DNA of 59,517 nt from Alphaproteobacteria bacterium 32-64-14 (GCA_002280725.1 NCEM01000027.1:1-59517); one strand, 5' to 3'. Shown: positions 18,828 to 29,827, counted from the first letter of the stretch. Made by a program: numbers and translations. The notes: generated by a model not told the origin, from the letters alone.

Positions 18828-21101
18828 CTAGCTCGCTTTTCCGCGCGTCGGCGTTGAGCGCATCGGTCCGACACTGGCTGTCAAAGCCCGTCCCCGCAGA
18901 CCAATGGCCGAACGTCCACGCCGCAGAAGAGCAGCGCCGAAGAGAAGCAGCGACAGGCCGAAAGCCAGCATCAGCTGCCAGTTCGTCGACCCCTGCGGCA
19001 GGGAAAGCGTTTCCTCCGTCGCCGGCTTGTCCTGGGTCGCGCGGGCGTTGATGTGCTGCATCACACCATCCGGCAGGCGATCGAAGCGCAGCGCGCGCGC
19101 CTCCGCTTCCGGTCCGAACACGCCGCCGAAATCCCACCCCTTCGGAAGCATGCTTGCGATCTGCCGCGTATCCAGCCGCTCGCCCGCGGGCCGCGCCGGC
19201 GTCCTGTCGATGGCGACCAGGCTGGTCAGCCGCGAGACAAGATGGAAGTCGAGCGCCGTCTGCAACACGCCCTTGTCCACCGCTTCCATCGAGGCGCCGG
19301 CAAACCGGCTCTCCTCGATGCCCGCAATCTTCGCGCGCGCCCACAGCTGCGAAACGCCGCTCGATTGCGCCGCATCGGCCAGCGACAGCGTCGTCGTCCA
19401 GTCCTTGCCATTGAGTCGGCCCGAAAGAACCAGATCGCCCTTCAGCTCGCTCGCCTTCATCACGAACGTCACCGGCTCGCCCGCATAGAGATCCGGCAGC
19501 GGCGAGGGAAACACATCCGCTGCGCCCGCAGGCAGGCGCGCAACCAGGTCCGTCATCACCGGGTTCTCAAGCGCCGCAAACAGCTTGGCCGATTGTTCGG
19601 TCACCTTCGTGACATCGTCCATATACGTGAATGTGCCGCGTCCCTGCCGCGCTGCCCGTGTCATGAAATAGGCGTTCGGTGCAGTCCCGATGCCCACCGT
19701 GAACAGGCGCGAACGTCCAAGCCCGCCCGTGATGGCTGAGAACAACTCGTCCTCGTTCCCGATGGCGCCGTCGGTGATAAACACCACCTGCCGCACTTCC
19801 TCTGTATTGCCGCGATCAGTGTCGATCAGCGCCGCCTTCAGCGCCGGCAACATCTCCGTCCCACCATTGGCCTCGAGGCTGGCGACAAACCGCTTCGCCC
19901 GCGCAAGGTTCTGCGCATTGGCCGGAACAGCCGCCGTGAACAACAGGTCCATCGTGTCGTCGAACCGGATCACGTTGAACTCGTCCGTCGGCGCCAGCCG
20001 ATCAAGCGCCAGCAACAGACCCGCCTTCGCCTGGTCCATGCTCTCGCCCGACATCGAGCCGGAATTGTCGATCACGAAGATCGTCTCGCGATCGCGCCGC
20101 TGGCCTTCAACCTTCATCGCCGGCGGGTTGACCACGGCAAGCAGGTAGTCCTCGCCATTGCGCTCCTCGCGGAAGATGCTGGCTGTCGGCGCCGTGGCGG
20201 CCTCCGGCTTCCAGCTCAGCACAAAGTCCCGGTCAGCCGGCACATCCCCGCCCAGCGTGATATGCGCCGTATCGGCGTCCGTCCGCGCAATCGAAACAGC
20301 ATGCGACTGCGATGTGATGCTGGCCAGCGGCACGCCGGCCTCCAGCGAGATGTCGAAATTCACCGGCAGGCGCAGCCCCGCCGCGCCCGAAGGCTCACGC
20401 GCGGGGTGCAGCACGGGCGGCGTGATCCGGCCGCGATCCGGCACCGGGTCCGTCACCGAAACCGTGCGATTATCGCGATCCGCCACAAGGCCATAGCTCG
20501 GCTTCGGGCTGTAACGCGGCGCGATCACCATCGGAAACCGCGTCGACCACACGCCATTATCCAGCCGCGCCTTGTCCTGGTATTCGATCTGGATCGCCAC
20601 CGTCTCGCCCGGTCCGATATTGGCTAGCGACGTGGTGAACAGGTTCGGCCGCTCTTCTTCCACAAGGCCCGCGCGCTGTCCGTTCGCGGCGGCTTCCTCA
20701 TAGATGATGCGCGCTTCCTGACGTTCCTTGATGTCGCCCTCGATGAAGCGATCACCGATCACGATGCGCAGCGTGTCCACCGCCGCATCCTCGGGAAGCG
20801 GGAAGGCGTAAACACCCTCCACCCATTTATCGGTCGGGTTGGTGAAGCGCTGGGTCAGCGTCGTGCGGATCACCGGCCCCGCAATGTCCATCTTCACGTC
20901 GGCCGCCACCAGCGGCGCCTCGACATACCGTCCCGGCGTGGACGATTGCAGCAACAGCGAACCGGAAGACACGTCCTGCTTCCTCACTGTCCCGTCCTGC
21001 GCATACGCGGCAGGCACAAGGCACGTAGCAGCGAGCAACGCGCCTGCCAGAGCGGGGCGCGTGCGAAGTCCAGATATTGTCAGGGTGCTCATTTTTTCCA
21101 T
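18828..21101 (-). CDS. VIT and VWA domain protein, class GN sortase target
   Basis: The 757-aa surface protein has a signal peptide (PALAGALLAATCLVPAAYAQ), a VIT domain (about 50-180; VIRTTLTQRFTNPTDKWVEG, VYAFPLPEDAAVDTL) and a VWA domain (about 335-510). The VWA MIDAS motif is DNSGSMSGESM. Near the C-terminus LPQGSTN precedes a hydrophobic segment (WQLMLAFGLSLLLFGAALL) and RRGR, the layout of a sortase-sorted protein. The motif differs from canonical LPXTG. The family is known as the marine proteobacterial sortase target protein, and the sortase follows 62 bp downstream. Start could also be ATG at 21092. Confidence 0.92.
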   Translation of the reverse strand: MEKMSTLTISGLRTRPALAGALLAATCLVPAAYAQDGTVRKQDVSSGSLLLQSSTPGRYVEAPLVAADVKMDIAGPVIRTTLTQRFTNPTDKWVEGVYAFPLPEDAAVDTLRIVIGDRFIEGDIKERQEARIIYEEAAANGQRAGLVEEERPNLFTTSLANIGPGETVAIQIEYQDKARLDNGVWSTRFPMVIAPRYSPKPSYGLVADRDNRTVSVTDPVPDRGRITPPVLHPAREPSGAAGLRLPVNFDISLEAGVPLASITSQSHAVSIARTDADTAHITLGGDVPADRDFVLSWKPEAATAPTASIFREERNGEDYLLAVVNPPAMKVEGQRRDRETIFVIDNSGSMSGESMDQAKAGLLLALDRLAPTDEFNVIRFDDTMDLLFTAAVPANAQNLARAKRFVASLEANGGTEMLPALKAALIDTDRGNTEEVRQVVFITDGAIGNEDELFSAITGGLGRSRLFTVGIGTAPNAYFMTRAARQGRGTFTYMDDVTKVTEQSAKLFAALENPVMTDLVARLPAGAADVFPSPLPDLYAGEPVTFVMKASELKGDLVLSGRLNGKDWTTTLSLADAAQSSGVSQLWARAKIAGIEESRFAGASMEAVDKGVLQTALDFHLVSRLTSLVAIDRTPARPAGERLDTRQIASMLPKGWDFGGVFGPEAEARALRFDRLPDGVMQHINARATQDKPATEETLSLPQGSTNWQLMLAFGLSLLLFGAALLRRGRSAIGLRGRALTASVGPMRSTPTRGKAS

Positions 21102-21262
21102 CGGGGGGTCCCAGCCCCTTCGATGGAGTCACACAACACTGTGAGCGCGTCGGCTGTTTGCTTGAGCGGTGACGTTGTGGCGCCGCCCGGCGTTGGAATT
21201 GTGGCGAATAGCTAACGGCGCGGTTAGCTGTGGACGCGCATGCGAGAGTTGCAAGCACGCAC

Positions 21263-21341
21263 CGCATCCTTCGATAGGCTCAGGATGAGGCGCTTCACCG
21301 CCGCTGCCCGTTGAGGCCTCATCCTGTCGAAGGACGAGGCC
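21263..21341. repeat. Inverted-pair repeat, family A (copy 3, right arm shortened)
   Basis: The left unit reads cgcatccttcgataggctca/ggatgaggcgc and the right unit ggcctcatcctgtcgaagga/cgaggc, which has lost the gagcc of the other copies. Unlike the others it lies between divergent genes, the sortase target and the peptidase. Confidence 0.85.
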
Positions 21342-21425
21342 GTGCTTACCGGCCTCACCGCCGCTTCCCTCTGCGCCAACTTCATCCTAGCAATCTGCAC
21401 GATCAGAGATTCCGGCGGAGGATTT

Positions 21426-23654
21426 ATGCGTAAGCTAGGTTACGTCGCAGCAGCAGCCATCATGCTCGCAGCCGCCTGCACAAGCGTCCCGGCGGACACG
21501 GCCAGCGCAGCCGCCAAACCCTTCATGCCCAACTCCCTCGAGCCCAGCGCCGTCGCCGCCGCCGACGAATTCCTCTGGCTGGAAGATGTCTGGGGCGAAC
21601 GCGCCATCGCCTGGGTCAAGCAGCAGAACGCCAAAACCGAAGCCGTTTTCAAGGCCGACCCGCGCTACGAGCCGTTCAGACAAGAAGCCCTCGCCATCCT
21701 CACCGCGCAGGACCGCACGCCCACGCCAGCCTTCCGCGCCGAAGGTATCGATAATTTCTGGCAGGACGCCAACAACGTCCGCGGTGTCTGGCGCCACACC
21801 ACGCTCGACAGCTACCGCTCCGGCGCGCCGCAATGGCAGACCGTGCTGGATATCGACGCGCTCTCGAAAGCCGAAAACGCCAACTGGATCTTCAAGGGCT
21901 CCGACTGCGTCGGTCCCGCCGAAACCCGCTGCCTCGTCAGCCTCTCCGATGGCGGCAAGGATGCCGTCGTCGTGCGCGAGTTCGACACCGTGACGAAAGC
22001 CTTCGTTCCCGGCGGCTTCAACATCCCCGAAGGCAAGCACCGCATCGACTGGCTCGACGCCGATACGCTCCTTGTCGCCACCGACTTCGGCCCCGGCACC
22101 CTCACCGAAAGCGGCTACCCCTTCATCGTCAAAGCCCTCAAACGTGGCCAGACCCTGTCGCAAGCCACCGAAGTCTATCGCGGCTCAGCCGGCGATGGCG
22201 GCTACGGCGTCAGCCCGTCCGTCTATCGCGACGGATCAGGCAAGATCCTCGGCGTGATCATCTCGCGCCCGCTGGATACGTTCCGTCAGGAAACGTGGGA
22301 ACTGGTCGACGGAAAACCCGTCAAGCTGGAGCTTCCCGAGCGCGTCAGCGTACGCGGCATGATTGGTTTCGGCGATCAGCCGTTCACGAGTGAGCTGGTG
22401 TTCACGATTGAAGAGCCGTGGAACCTGGCGCCTGGCGTTTCGTATAAATCGGGGACCTTGCTGGCAGAACCGATCAGCGTCCTCCGATCCGGAGGGCCCG
22501 TTGTGATCTCGACAGGCGTTCCGACGGTGTTCGTTCCAACTGCTCGGCAGTCCATCGATGAAGTTAGAGTGTTCGACACGCATATAGTCGCGACTGTGTA
22601 CGACAACGTGCGTGGGCGTATCGCGATATTCTCGGGTGGCGGCGAAGGCAAAGGAAGAAGTCCGGGGGGCTGGCGGCAAGAGAAATTGACGATTCCCGAA
22701 AACACCGCCGTTCACCTCGGCTCAGACAGCCGCTCCAGCGACAAACTCTTTTACACCTACGAAGGCTTCCTCACGCCATCGACTCTGGCGCTCGCCGATG
22801 TCGCCGCCGCAAAGGCCGATGTCATCCGCGCCGCCCCCGCGCGCTTCGATGCGTCTCATCACGTCGTCGAGCAGTACGAAGCCGCCTCGAAAGACGGCGC
22901 CAAAATCCCGTACTTCGTCGTCCGCCCGAAAGGCGCGCCCAACCCGGCGACGCCCACCATGATGTTCGGCTATGGCGGCTTCCAGGTCAGCTACCCGCCC
23001 GTCTACAAGCCCGAGCTCGGCAAGCTCTGGCTCGAGCGCGGCGGCGCCTATGTCATCGCCAACATCCGCGGCGGTGGCGAGTTCGGCCCCGCCTGGCACC
23101 AGGCGGCCCTCAAAGGCAACCGCCAGCGTGCGTTCGACGACTTCGCCGCCGTCGCCGCCGATCTCGCCACGCGCAAGATCACCTCGGCCAAACACCTTGG
23201 CATCTACGGCCGCTCCAACGGCGGCGTGCTCACCACCGTCTCGCTGACACAGCACCCCGAACTCCTCGGCGCCGTCGTCATCGAAAGCCCGCTCACCGAC
23301 ATGCTGCGCTATCACGAGCTTCCACCGGGAGCGTCATGGATGGGCGAATACGGCGACCCGCGCATCCCGGAGGAAGCCCAATGGATCGCCGCCTACTCCG
23401 GCTACCAGAACATCCAGAAGGGGAAGGTCTATCCGATCCCCTACATCACCACCAACACGCGCGACGATCGCGTCCACCCCGGCCACGCCCGCAAGTTCGC
23501 CGCGCGTCTGCAGAAAGCTGGCTATCAGGCACTCTATTACGAGAACACCGACGGCGGTCACTCCAACGACTCGGACCCGATCCTCAACTCCGAACGCTGG
23601 GCGAGGCACTACGTCTATCTCGCGCAGCAGCTTGGATTGGGCGCGGGAGAGTAG
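21426..23654 (+). CDS. Prolyl oligopeptidase family serine peptidase (S9A), lipoprotein
   Basis: This 742-aa enzyme has a lipobox signal (IMLAAAC). A seven-bladed beta-propeller region with the entry motif EFLWLEDVWGERAIAWVKQQ is followed by an alpha/beta-hydrolase domain. The catalytic serine is in GIYGRSNGGVLTT, the aspartate in TNTRDDRVHPGHARKF, and the histidine in NTDGGHSNDSD. It should cleave short peptides after proline in the periplasm. The ATG at 21426 follows GGCGGAGGA at good spacing; a longer frame upstream reads into the repeat. Residues about 350-430 use less biased codons than the rest. Confidence 0.93.
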   Translation: MRKLGYVAAAAIMLAAACTSVPADTASAAAKPFMPNSLEPSAVAAADEFLWLEDVWGERAIAWVKQQNAKTEAVFKADPRYEPFRQEALAILTAQDRTPTPAFRAEGIDNFWQDANNVRGVWRHTTLDSYRSGAPQWQTVLDIDALSKAENANWIFKGSDCVGPAETRCLVSLSDGGKDAVVVREFDTVTKAFVPGGFNIPEGKHRIDWLDADTLLVATDFGPGTLTESGYPFIVKALKRGQTLSQATEVYRGSAGDGGYGVSPSVYRDGSGKILGVIISRPLDTFRQETWELVDGKPVKLELPERVSVRGMIGFGDQPFTSELVFTIEEPWNLAPGVSYKSGTLLAEPISVLRSGGPVVISTGVPTVFVPTARQSIDEVRVFDTHIVATVYDNVRGRIAIFSGGGEGKGRSPGGWRQEKLTIPENTAVHLGSDSRSSDKLFYTYEGFLTPSTLALADVAAAKADVIRAAPARFDASHHVVEQYEAASKDGAKIPYFVVRPKGAPNPATPTMMFGYGGFQVSYPPVYKPELGKLWLERGGAYVIANIRGGGEFGPAWHQAALKGNRQRAFDDFAAVAADLATRKITSAKHLGIYGRSNGGVLTTVSLTQHPELLGAVVIESPLTDMLRYHELPPGASWMGEYGDPRIPEEAQWIAAYSGYQNIQKGKVYPIPYITTNTRDDRVHPGHARKFAARLQKAGYQALYYENTDGGHSNDSDPILNSERWARHYVYLAQQLGLGAGE

Positions 23655-23670
23655 CTGGCGCCGGTGAGCA

Positions 23671-23760
23671 CGGCCTCGTCCTTCGACAGGCTCAGGATGA
23701 GGCCTATCTCACGGCTCTCGCGTAGCGCCTCATCCTCAGCCTGTCGAAGGACGAGGCGCG
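23671..23760. repeat. Inverted-pair repeat, family A (copy 4)
   Basis: Facing units ggcctcgtccttcgacaggc/tcaggatgaggc and gcgcctcatcctcagcctgt/cgaaggacgaggc lie between the convergent peptidase and TPR genes. Confidence 0.9.
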
Positions 23761-23804
23761 GGCTTACCGCCCGTAGCGCGTCCTTACTCCCAACCCCAAA
23801 ACAA

Positions 23805-23832
23805 AAACGCCACCCCTTCCGGAGCGGCGTTT
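23805..23832 (-). terminator. Terminator of the TPR gene
   Basis: On the minus strand AAACGCC (23832-23826) pairs with GGCGTTT (23811-23805), followed by TTGTTTTGG. It lies 24 bases beyond the stop of the TPR gene. The 14-base loop is large, so it is moderately supported. Confidence 0.65.
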
Positions 23833-23855
23833 CCATTTTCAGTCCAATCCCAAAC

Positions 23856-25021
23856 CTATTTCAGCGTCGAGATCAGGATCCAGTTCTGGGCCAGCACGGC
23901 CGCGCCGTTGTCGGCCTTGATGGCGGCCCAGGTGGTGCGGGCGCCGTCCTTGTCGCCGCTGCGATACTGCGCGATGCCGAGATGCAGGCGGGCGACGTCG
24001 GCTTCCGCCGCATTGGCGATGCCCTTCGACAGCGCGGACTGCAGCAGTTCAGCCGCCTTGGGATAGTCGCCATAGCTGAGGTGCGCTTCGCCGATCGAGG
24101 CGATAGCGGAAGCGTCGCCCTTCGAGACGATGCTGGCGGTTTCGGCGGCAAGGCCCGCCTTGTCCTTCGGCGCCTGCGTGCGCGCGTTCTCGAGGTTCTC
24201 CTTGTCACGTTCGCTGTTGAGCGCGCCAGCCGATTCCAGCAGGCCCAGCGCTTCGCCAGGCAGGCCGCGCTCGATCGCCTCGTGGGCGGCGTTGGCCTTC
24301 TGCTCCGCCGTCAGCGTGACGCCGGCCGCGATCAGCGTGCGATACATGTCGAGGCGGGTGGCCACGCCATATTGCGGCTCGTTCTGCGCACGGGCGATCA
24401 GCTCGACCCAGTAAGATTCCTTCGGATAGTCCGCGAGGATCGCTTCCAGCGTCTTGTAATAGCCGGGCTGATCCTTGAGGCCCTGATGCACGCGGGCCTT
24501 GAGACGATAGTAGGCCTCCGGCGGCTTTGCGCCCGTGCCGCGCGCCGCGGCAATCGCCTTGTCGATATAGACCAGCGAGTTCGCATTGTCGCCGGCCTTG
24601 GCATAGTCGTTGGCCAGCGCCGCCATCATGTCGTGCGTGCCGCCATAGCTGTCGACATACTCGCGCGACGCGGCGAGCGATTTCGCGGTGTCGCCCATGT
24701 CGGCGTAGATCTTGATCAGCGCGCCCTTGTACTGCTTGATCTCGTCCGGCGTCAGCGTGCCGGAAGCGAGCAGGCCGTTGATCGAGGACATCTGGCCCGG
24801 ATAATCCTTGGTCTCAGCCGCCATCACGAGACGCAGGCGATCGAGCTGCGCCTTGTCCACCGGCGTCTTGGCCTTGGCGGCGGCGGCGTTCAGCTTGGCG
24901 GTGGCGGTGGGCCAGTCTGCACGGCGGCGGGGGGCGTCTGCGCGAACGCAGCCGGGCCCACAGTTGCGCCGGCGAGAAACACGCCCACAACAGCCGTCGC
25001 GCCAAGCTTCAGAAACCGCAT
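23856..25021 (-). pseudogene. TPR-repeat exported protein, frameshifted near the N-terminus
   Basis: ATG at 25021 starts a clean signal peptide (MRFLKLGATAVVGVFLAGAT, ending in FAQ) but this frame stops after 43 codons. The rest, from DWPTATAKLNAAAAKAKTPV onward, continues in another frame to the stop at 23856. The switch falls at a run of six G on the plus strand (24929-24934). The body is about 350 residues of TPR-like helical pairs, for example AREYVDSYGG, LANDYAKAGDNANSLVYIDK and AHLSYGDYPKAAELLQSALS. It may be a real inactivation, slippage control or an assembly error. Function beyond protein-protein contact is unknown. Confidence 0.8.
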
Positions 25022-26609
<1,588 letters not shown>

Positions 26610-26635
26610 GGCGCGCCACCAACGGTGGTCAGCCG

Positions 26636-26722
26636 CCCCTCGTCCTTCGACAGGCTCAGGATGAGGCGCTGGCGCCGGCCGCTGGGGACGGCCTCATGCT
26701 GAGCCTGTCGAAGCACGAGGCC
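26636..26722. repeat. Inverted-pair repeat, family A (copy 5)
   Basis: Facing units gcccctcgtccttcgacagg/ctcaggatgaggcgc and ggcctcatgctgagcctgtc/gaagcacgaggc follow the aminotransferase. The right arm carries two substitutions that keep most of the pairing. Confidence 0.9.
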
Positions 26723-26847
26723 GTGCTCAAGATCGCGGCAAAGCACACCCAAACTGCAGAAAATTCGCGGGTGCGTCGAACCGCCATTTGACGCCGACAG
26801 CAGATTGATTCACCTCTCGCCCATCACCGGGCTGGGAGCCAACCGTC

Positions 26848-27129
26848 ATGAACGCCGAACTCGCGCAGGTGTTCCCCGCGATCACGCTTTTCCTCATCAG
26901 CGTCGTGCTGACCGCGTCCTGTCTCTGGGTCGCCGGCAAGCTCACCCCGTGGTTCACGGGAACGCGTTCCGACATCCCAACGGTCCGCAGCTACTTCCTC
27001 GAGCCCGCCGCCGAGCAGGCGATGACGTCCACGCGCCTCGTCACGCTGATGATCGCCGCCGCCCTCCTGCTCGCCCTCCTGCTCACAATGGCCTGCGCGG
27101 TCCGCTTCGGCGGCGTGGCGGTGTTGTAG
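26848..27129 (+). CDS. Small hypothetical inner-membrane protein
   Basis: The 93-aa protein has two predicted membrane helices, about residues 8-30 (FPAITLFLISVVLTASCLWV) and 65-88 (LVTLMIAAALLLALLLTMAC). A polar stretch of about 35 residues between them contains FTGTRSDIPTVRSYFLEPAA. A GGGAG lies about 10 bases before the ATG. It belongs to no family recognised here. It lies between the aminotransferase and a long structured repeat, and it converges on the oxidoreductase gene. Confidence 0.68.
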   Translation: MNAELAQVFPAITLFLISVVLTASCLWVAGKLTPWFTGTRSDIPTVRSYFLEPAAEQAMTSTRLVTLMIAAALLLALLLTMACAVRFGGVAVL

Positions 27130-27143
27130 AAGCCTCTATCCCG

Positions 27144-27287
27144 CCCTCGTGGTTCGACGGACGTTCGCCAGACTTCGTCAGGCGAACTGCTCACCATGAG
27201 GGCTAAGGTCACAGCTGTCAGGTCAGGACCCTCATGGTGAGCAGTAACGCCATCTTGCATGGCGTTACGCCCGTCGAACCACGAGGG
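27144..27287. repeat. 144-bp nested inverted repeat (three-way junction)
   Basis: The outer arms pair over 17 bases (27144-27160 with 27271-27287). Inside are two further stems: 27187-27202 with 27229-27244 (16 bp), and gtaacgccat (27244-27253) with atggcgttac (27259-27268). The structure fills the space between two convergent genes. It is unrelated in sequence to family A. Confidence 0.85.
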
Positions 27288-27309
27288 GCCGTGCTCACAG
27301 GTGCCGGCC

Positions 27310-28746
27310 TCACCCCGTCAAACCCCACCCACTCCGATATGTCCGCGCCAGCAGCGCATTCGCCTCTTCCGAATTCGTCACGCGCCCCGCGACGCCATCA
27401 TACGCGATCGGCTTCTCGGATCGCATCGCGACAATCCCCAGCAGCATCGTCTCGTTGAGCGTGCAGGCCGTCTCGAACGGGTTGGAGATGCCTTCCTCGC
27501 CGCGTATCGCGCGGGCCCAGTTCTGTTCGTGGCCCTTCGAGCCATCCTTGATGCGCGGCAGCGACTGCGGAATCTTCGCCCCGCGCGCCACAGCCTCCTC
27601 GCCGATCAGCGTCGGCTTCGCGCCATAGGTGTCGTGCAGCAGCTGCCCCTTGTCGCCAACGAACAGCACGCCGCCTTCTTCCTCCATGATCCGGTCCGCC
27701 GGCAGGTTGCGCACCATCGCCGGCGCCAGCCCGCCATCATACCAGTTCAGCTTCACCGGCCCGCCCTTGGCCTTGCCGAACTCATAGTAAGTGATCGCGC
27801 TCAGCGGATAGCTCGTCAGCACATCCGGCCGCTTGTAGTCCCACGGATCATCATCTCCGCCCCACAGCGTATGCCGCGTCTCCACCCGCGTCGGCAGTCC
27901 AAGCTCCAGCGCCCACACCGGGAAGTCCATCAGGTGCGCGCCCATATCGCCCAGCGCCCCGGTGCCAAACGGCAGCCAGCCGCGCCAGTTGAAGTGCGCA
28001 TAATCGCGATGATAGCCCCAGCCCGCATCTGACGGCCCAAGCCACAAATCCCAGTTCAGCGACGCCGGCGCCGCCACCGCATCCGGCTTCTTCACGCCCT
28101 GCGGCCACACCGGGCGGTTGGTCCAGATGTGAACCTCGCTCACTTTCCCGATGGCCCCACCACGGATCAGCTCGATCACGCGCCGCCCGTCGTCGCTCGA
28201 ATGGCCCTGGTTACCCATCTGCGTGACAAGGTTCGGATTGGCGCGCGAGAGCCCGTGCAGCAAGCGGCTCTCCTGCACGGAGTAGGTGAGGGGCTTCTGC
28301 ACATAGACATGCAGCCCGCGCTCCATCGCCAACCGCGCCGCAGGCGCGTGATGATGGTCCGGCGTCGCGATCACGACCGCATCGAGATCCTTCCGCGTAT
28401 CCAGCATGCGGCGGTAGTCGTCGAAATGCTGCGCGCTGTCGTAAGCCGCCTTCAGCGCCACACGCTCCGGCTTCAGCACGCCATCGCCATCCTTCAGCGA
28501 GCGATCCACGCGCCCAAGGTCCACATCGGCATAAGCCAGAATGTTCTCGCCGATCAGGTTCGCCATGTTGTTGGAGCCCATGCCCCCCGCGCCGATGGCG
28601 GCCAGGTTGATGCGATCATTCGGCCCCAGCCGCCGCGTCTGCGCACTCGCGCATCCCGGCATCGCGCTCAACGCCGCAATCGCCGCGCCCCCGCGCAGCA
28701 ACCCCCGCCGCGACCAGCCCGTCCGCTTGTTCTCGCTGATGCTCAC
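27310..28746 (-). CDS. Gfo/Idh/MocA family oxidoreductase, Tat-exported
   Basis: This 478-aa NAD(P)-dependent oxidoreductase begins with a twin-arginine signal (SRRGLLRGGAAIAALSAMPG) that also ends in a possible lipobox. The Rossmann nucleotide-binding motif is INLAAIGAGGMGSNNMANL. The family EKP motif appears as VQKPLTYSVQE near residue 150, and the C-terminal domain has GDMGAHLMDFPVWALELG with the usual substrate-site histidine. Relatives act on sugars or inositols, but this substrate cannot be inferred. Export by Tat fits folding around the bound cofactor before transport. Confidence 0.92.
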   Translation of the reverse strand: MSISENKRTGWSRRGLLRGGAAIAALSAMPGCASAQTRRLGPNDRINLAAIGAGGMGSNNMANLIGENILAYADVDLGRVDRSLKDGDGVLKPERVALKAAYDSAQHFDDYRRMLDTRKDLDAVVIATPDHHHAPAARLAMERGLHVYVQKPLTYSVQESRLLHGLSRANPNLVTQMGNQGHSSDDGRRVIELIRGGAIGKVSEVHIWTNRPVWPQGVKKPDAVAAPASLNWDLWLGPSDAGWGYHRDYAHFNWRGWLPFGTGALGDMGAHLMDFPVWALELGLPTRVETRHTLWGGDDDPWDYKRPDVLTSYPLSAITYYEFGKAKGGPVKLNWYDGGLAPAMVRNLPADRIMEEEGGVLFVGDKGQLLHDTYGAKPTLIGEEAVARGAKIPQSLPRIKDGSKGHEQNWARAIRGEEGISNPFETACTLNETMLLGIVAMRSEKPIAYDGVAGRVTNSEEANALLARTYRSGWGLTG

Positions 28747-28843
28747 GCTGTCCGCTCCCTGATTTTATCTTTCGGAGACTTCATCGCCCAACGCCCCGCT
28801 TGGCAATATGCCGCTAGGTGAAGCTTCGGTGGCGGCCCGGACG

Positions 28844-29266
28844 CTAGAAGGGGCGGAGCTGCCTTACGCTGAGAACATCATCAATGATGAAACCGACGTT
28901 TCGGCCGGAGGACGTCAGGCCAAACCTGCCTACAACGTCCAGCTCAAACTCCTGCAATACCGGTCCGTCGGGTGACGTGCTCAAGCGAGACCGAAATTCG
29001 CTATAACCCGCCGTCAAGGTCTCGGGGGTGATGACATAATATGAGGCCCCGCACGTTGGATCGTTGATCGACGTGTATTCGAAATTGTCAGTTGTGTAGG
29101 TCACCCTCAGACGATGGGTTTCGCCCAGCTCGGCCGGATTTGATATCGAGCACAGCGACCCGACAGGTTCATGTGAGGCGGGTGGACTATTGCAAGCGCA
29201 GGCAAGCGATGCCGCACTTATTGAAATAAGACAGTGTCGAACTGCGGACTTCGGCGCCACTCTCAT
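28844..29266 (-). CDS. Hypothetical lipoprotein
   Basis: The 140-aa protein from ATG 29266 has a short signal sequence with cysteines (CLISISAASLACACNSPP) that suggests a lipoprotein. The rest is predicted beta-rich, for example THRLRVTYTTDNFEYTSIND, TCGASYYVITPETLTAGYSE and LQEFELDVVGRFGLTSSGRN. Two cysteines may form a disulphide. The frame is open for another 115 codons upstream, but that part overlaps another gene and lacks signal features. It is not a family recognised here. Its codon bias is weaker than that of its neighbours, so it may be acquired. Confidence 0.6.
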   Translation of the reverse strand: MRVAPKSAVRHCLISISAASLACACNSPPASHEPVGSLCSISNPAELGETHRLRVTYTTDNFEYTSINDPTCGASYYVITPETLTAGYSEFRSRLSTSPDGPVLQEFELDVVGRFGLTSSGRNVGFIIDDVLSVRQLRPF

Positions 29267-29304
29267 GTTCTGTCCAGGAGAACACCCTTGGTTAGCCAGA
29301 CACA

Positions 29305-29580
29305 TCACCGCGCCCGAACCTTCTCCTTCGGCTTCGACGCCGCCCGCGTCTTCGCCTCGAACTTCGGCTTGGGCATCAGCCGGAACCGGCTCTGACACCA
29401 CGCCCAGCCAATCCCGATATCCAGCAACGCATCGGATCGCCCGCACGGGCACATGAAATCCATCACCATCAGAACGCGATACGCCTCGCCCGCCACCAGC
29501 GGCACCGGCTCTCCCGTCACATGGTTCGGCGAAGCGTTGACGCACAAGACCAGATCGCCAGGCCCAACAGCATCGCTCAT
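29305..29580 (-). CDS. Small hypothetical protein with cysteine cluster
   Basis: The 91-aa protein has a beta-rich first half (GDLVLCVNASPNHVTGEPVP, then LVAGEAYRVLMVMDF). A cysteine cluster CPCG followed by WAWCQSRFRLMPK could bind a metal. The C-terminal tail is Lys/Arg/Ala-rich (KPKFEAKTRAASKPKEKVRA). A strong GGAGGG site lies 6 bases before the ATG at 29580. It resembles short proteins of unknown role often seen in alphaproteobacterial genomes and their phages, but no name can be given. Confidence 0.7.
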   Translation of the reverse strand: MSDAVGPGDLVLCVNASPNHVTGEPVPLVAGEAYRVLMVMDFMCPCGRSDALLDIGIGWAWCQSRFRLMPKPKFEAKTRAASKPKEKVRAR

Positions 29581-29654
29581 GGCGTCCCTCCGTTGACGGG
29601 ACGGAGATCATAGCCCGGCCAAGGCAACCCGCAAAGAGCAGCGCACCGCCGCCT

Positions 29655-29790
29655 TTCCTCCCTCACTTGCAACGCAAGTGGGGGTAAGCGACGGCGCCGA
29701 AGGTGCGATTTGGTCCGTGGGACCAAATCGAGAAGCGAACGCCCGGCAGGGCAAGATCGCGACGACTTCGTCGCGTGACGGAGGGGGTCC
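29655..29790. repeat. Dispersed repeat, family C, with nested palindromes
   Basis: The spacer holds several short inverted repeats in a row: cacttgcaacgcaagtg, cgatttggtccgtgggacca closing with aatcg, and gacgacttcgtcgcgtgacg. The outer ends read cctccctcact and gtgacggaggg. This is the form of a mosaic extragenic element. The ORFs across it have no gene-like features. Confidence 0.65.
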
Positions 29791-29827
29791 ATCAGCTGTG
29801 CCCCGCCCCATCCCTGCGCTTTTTTCT

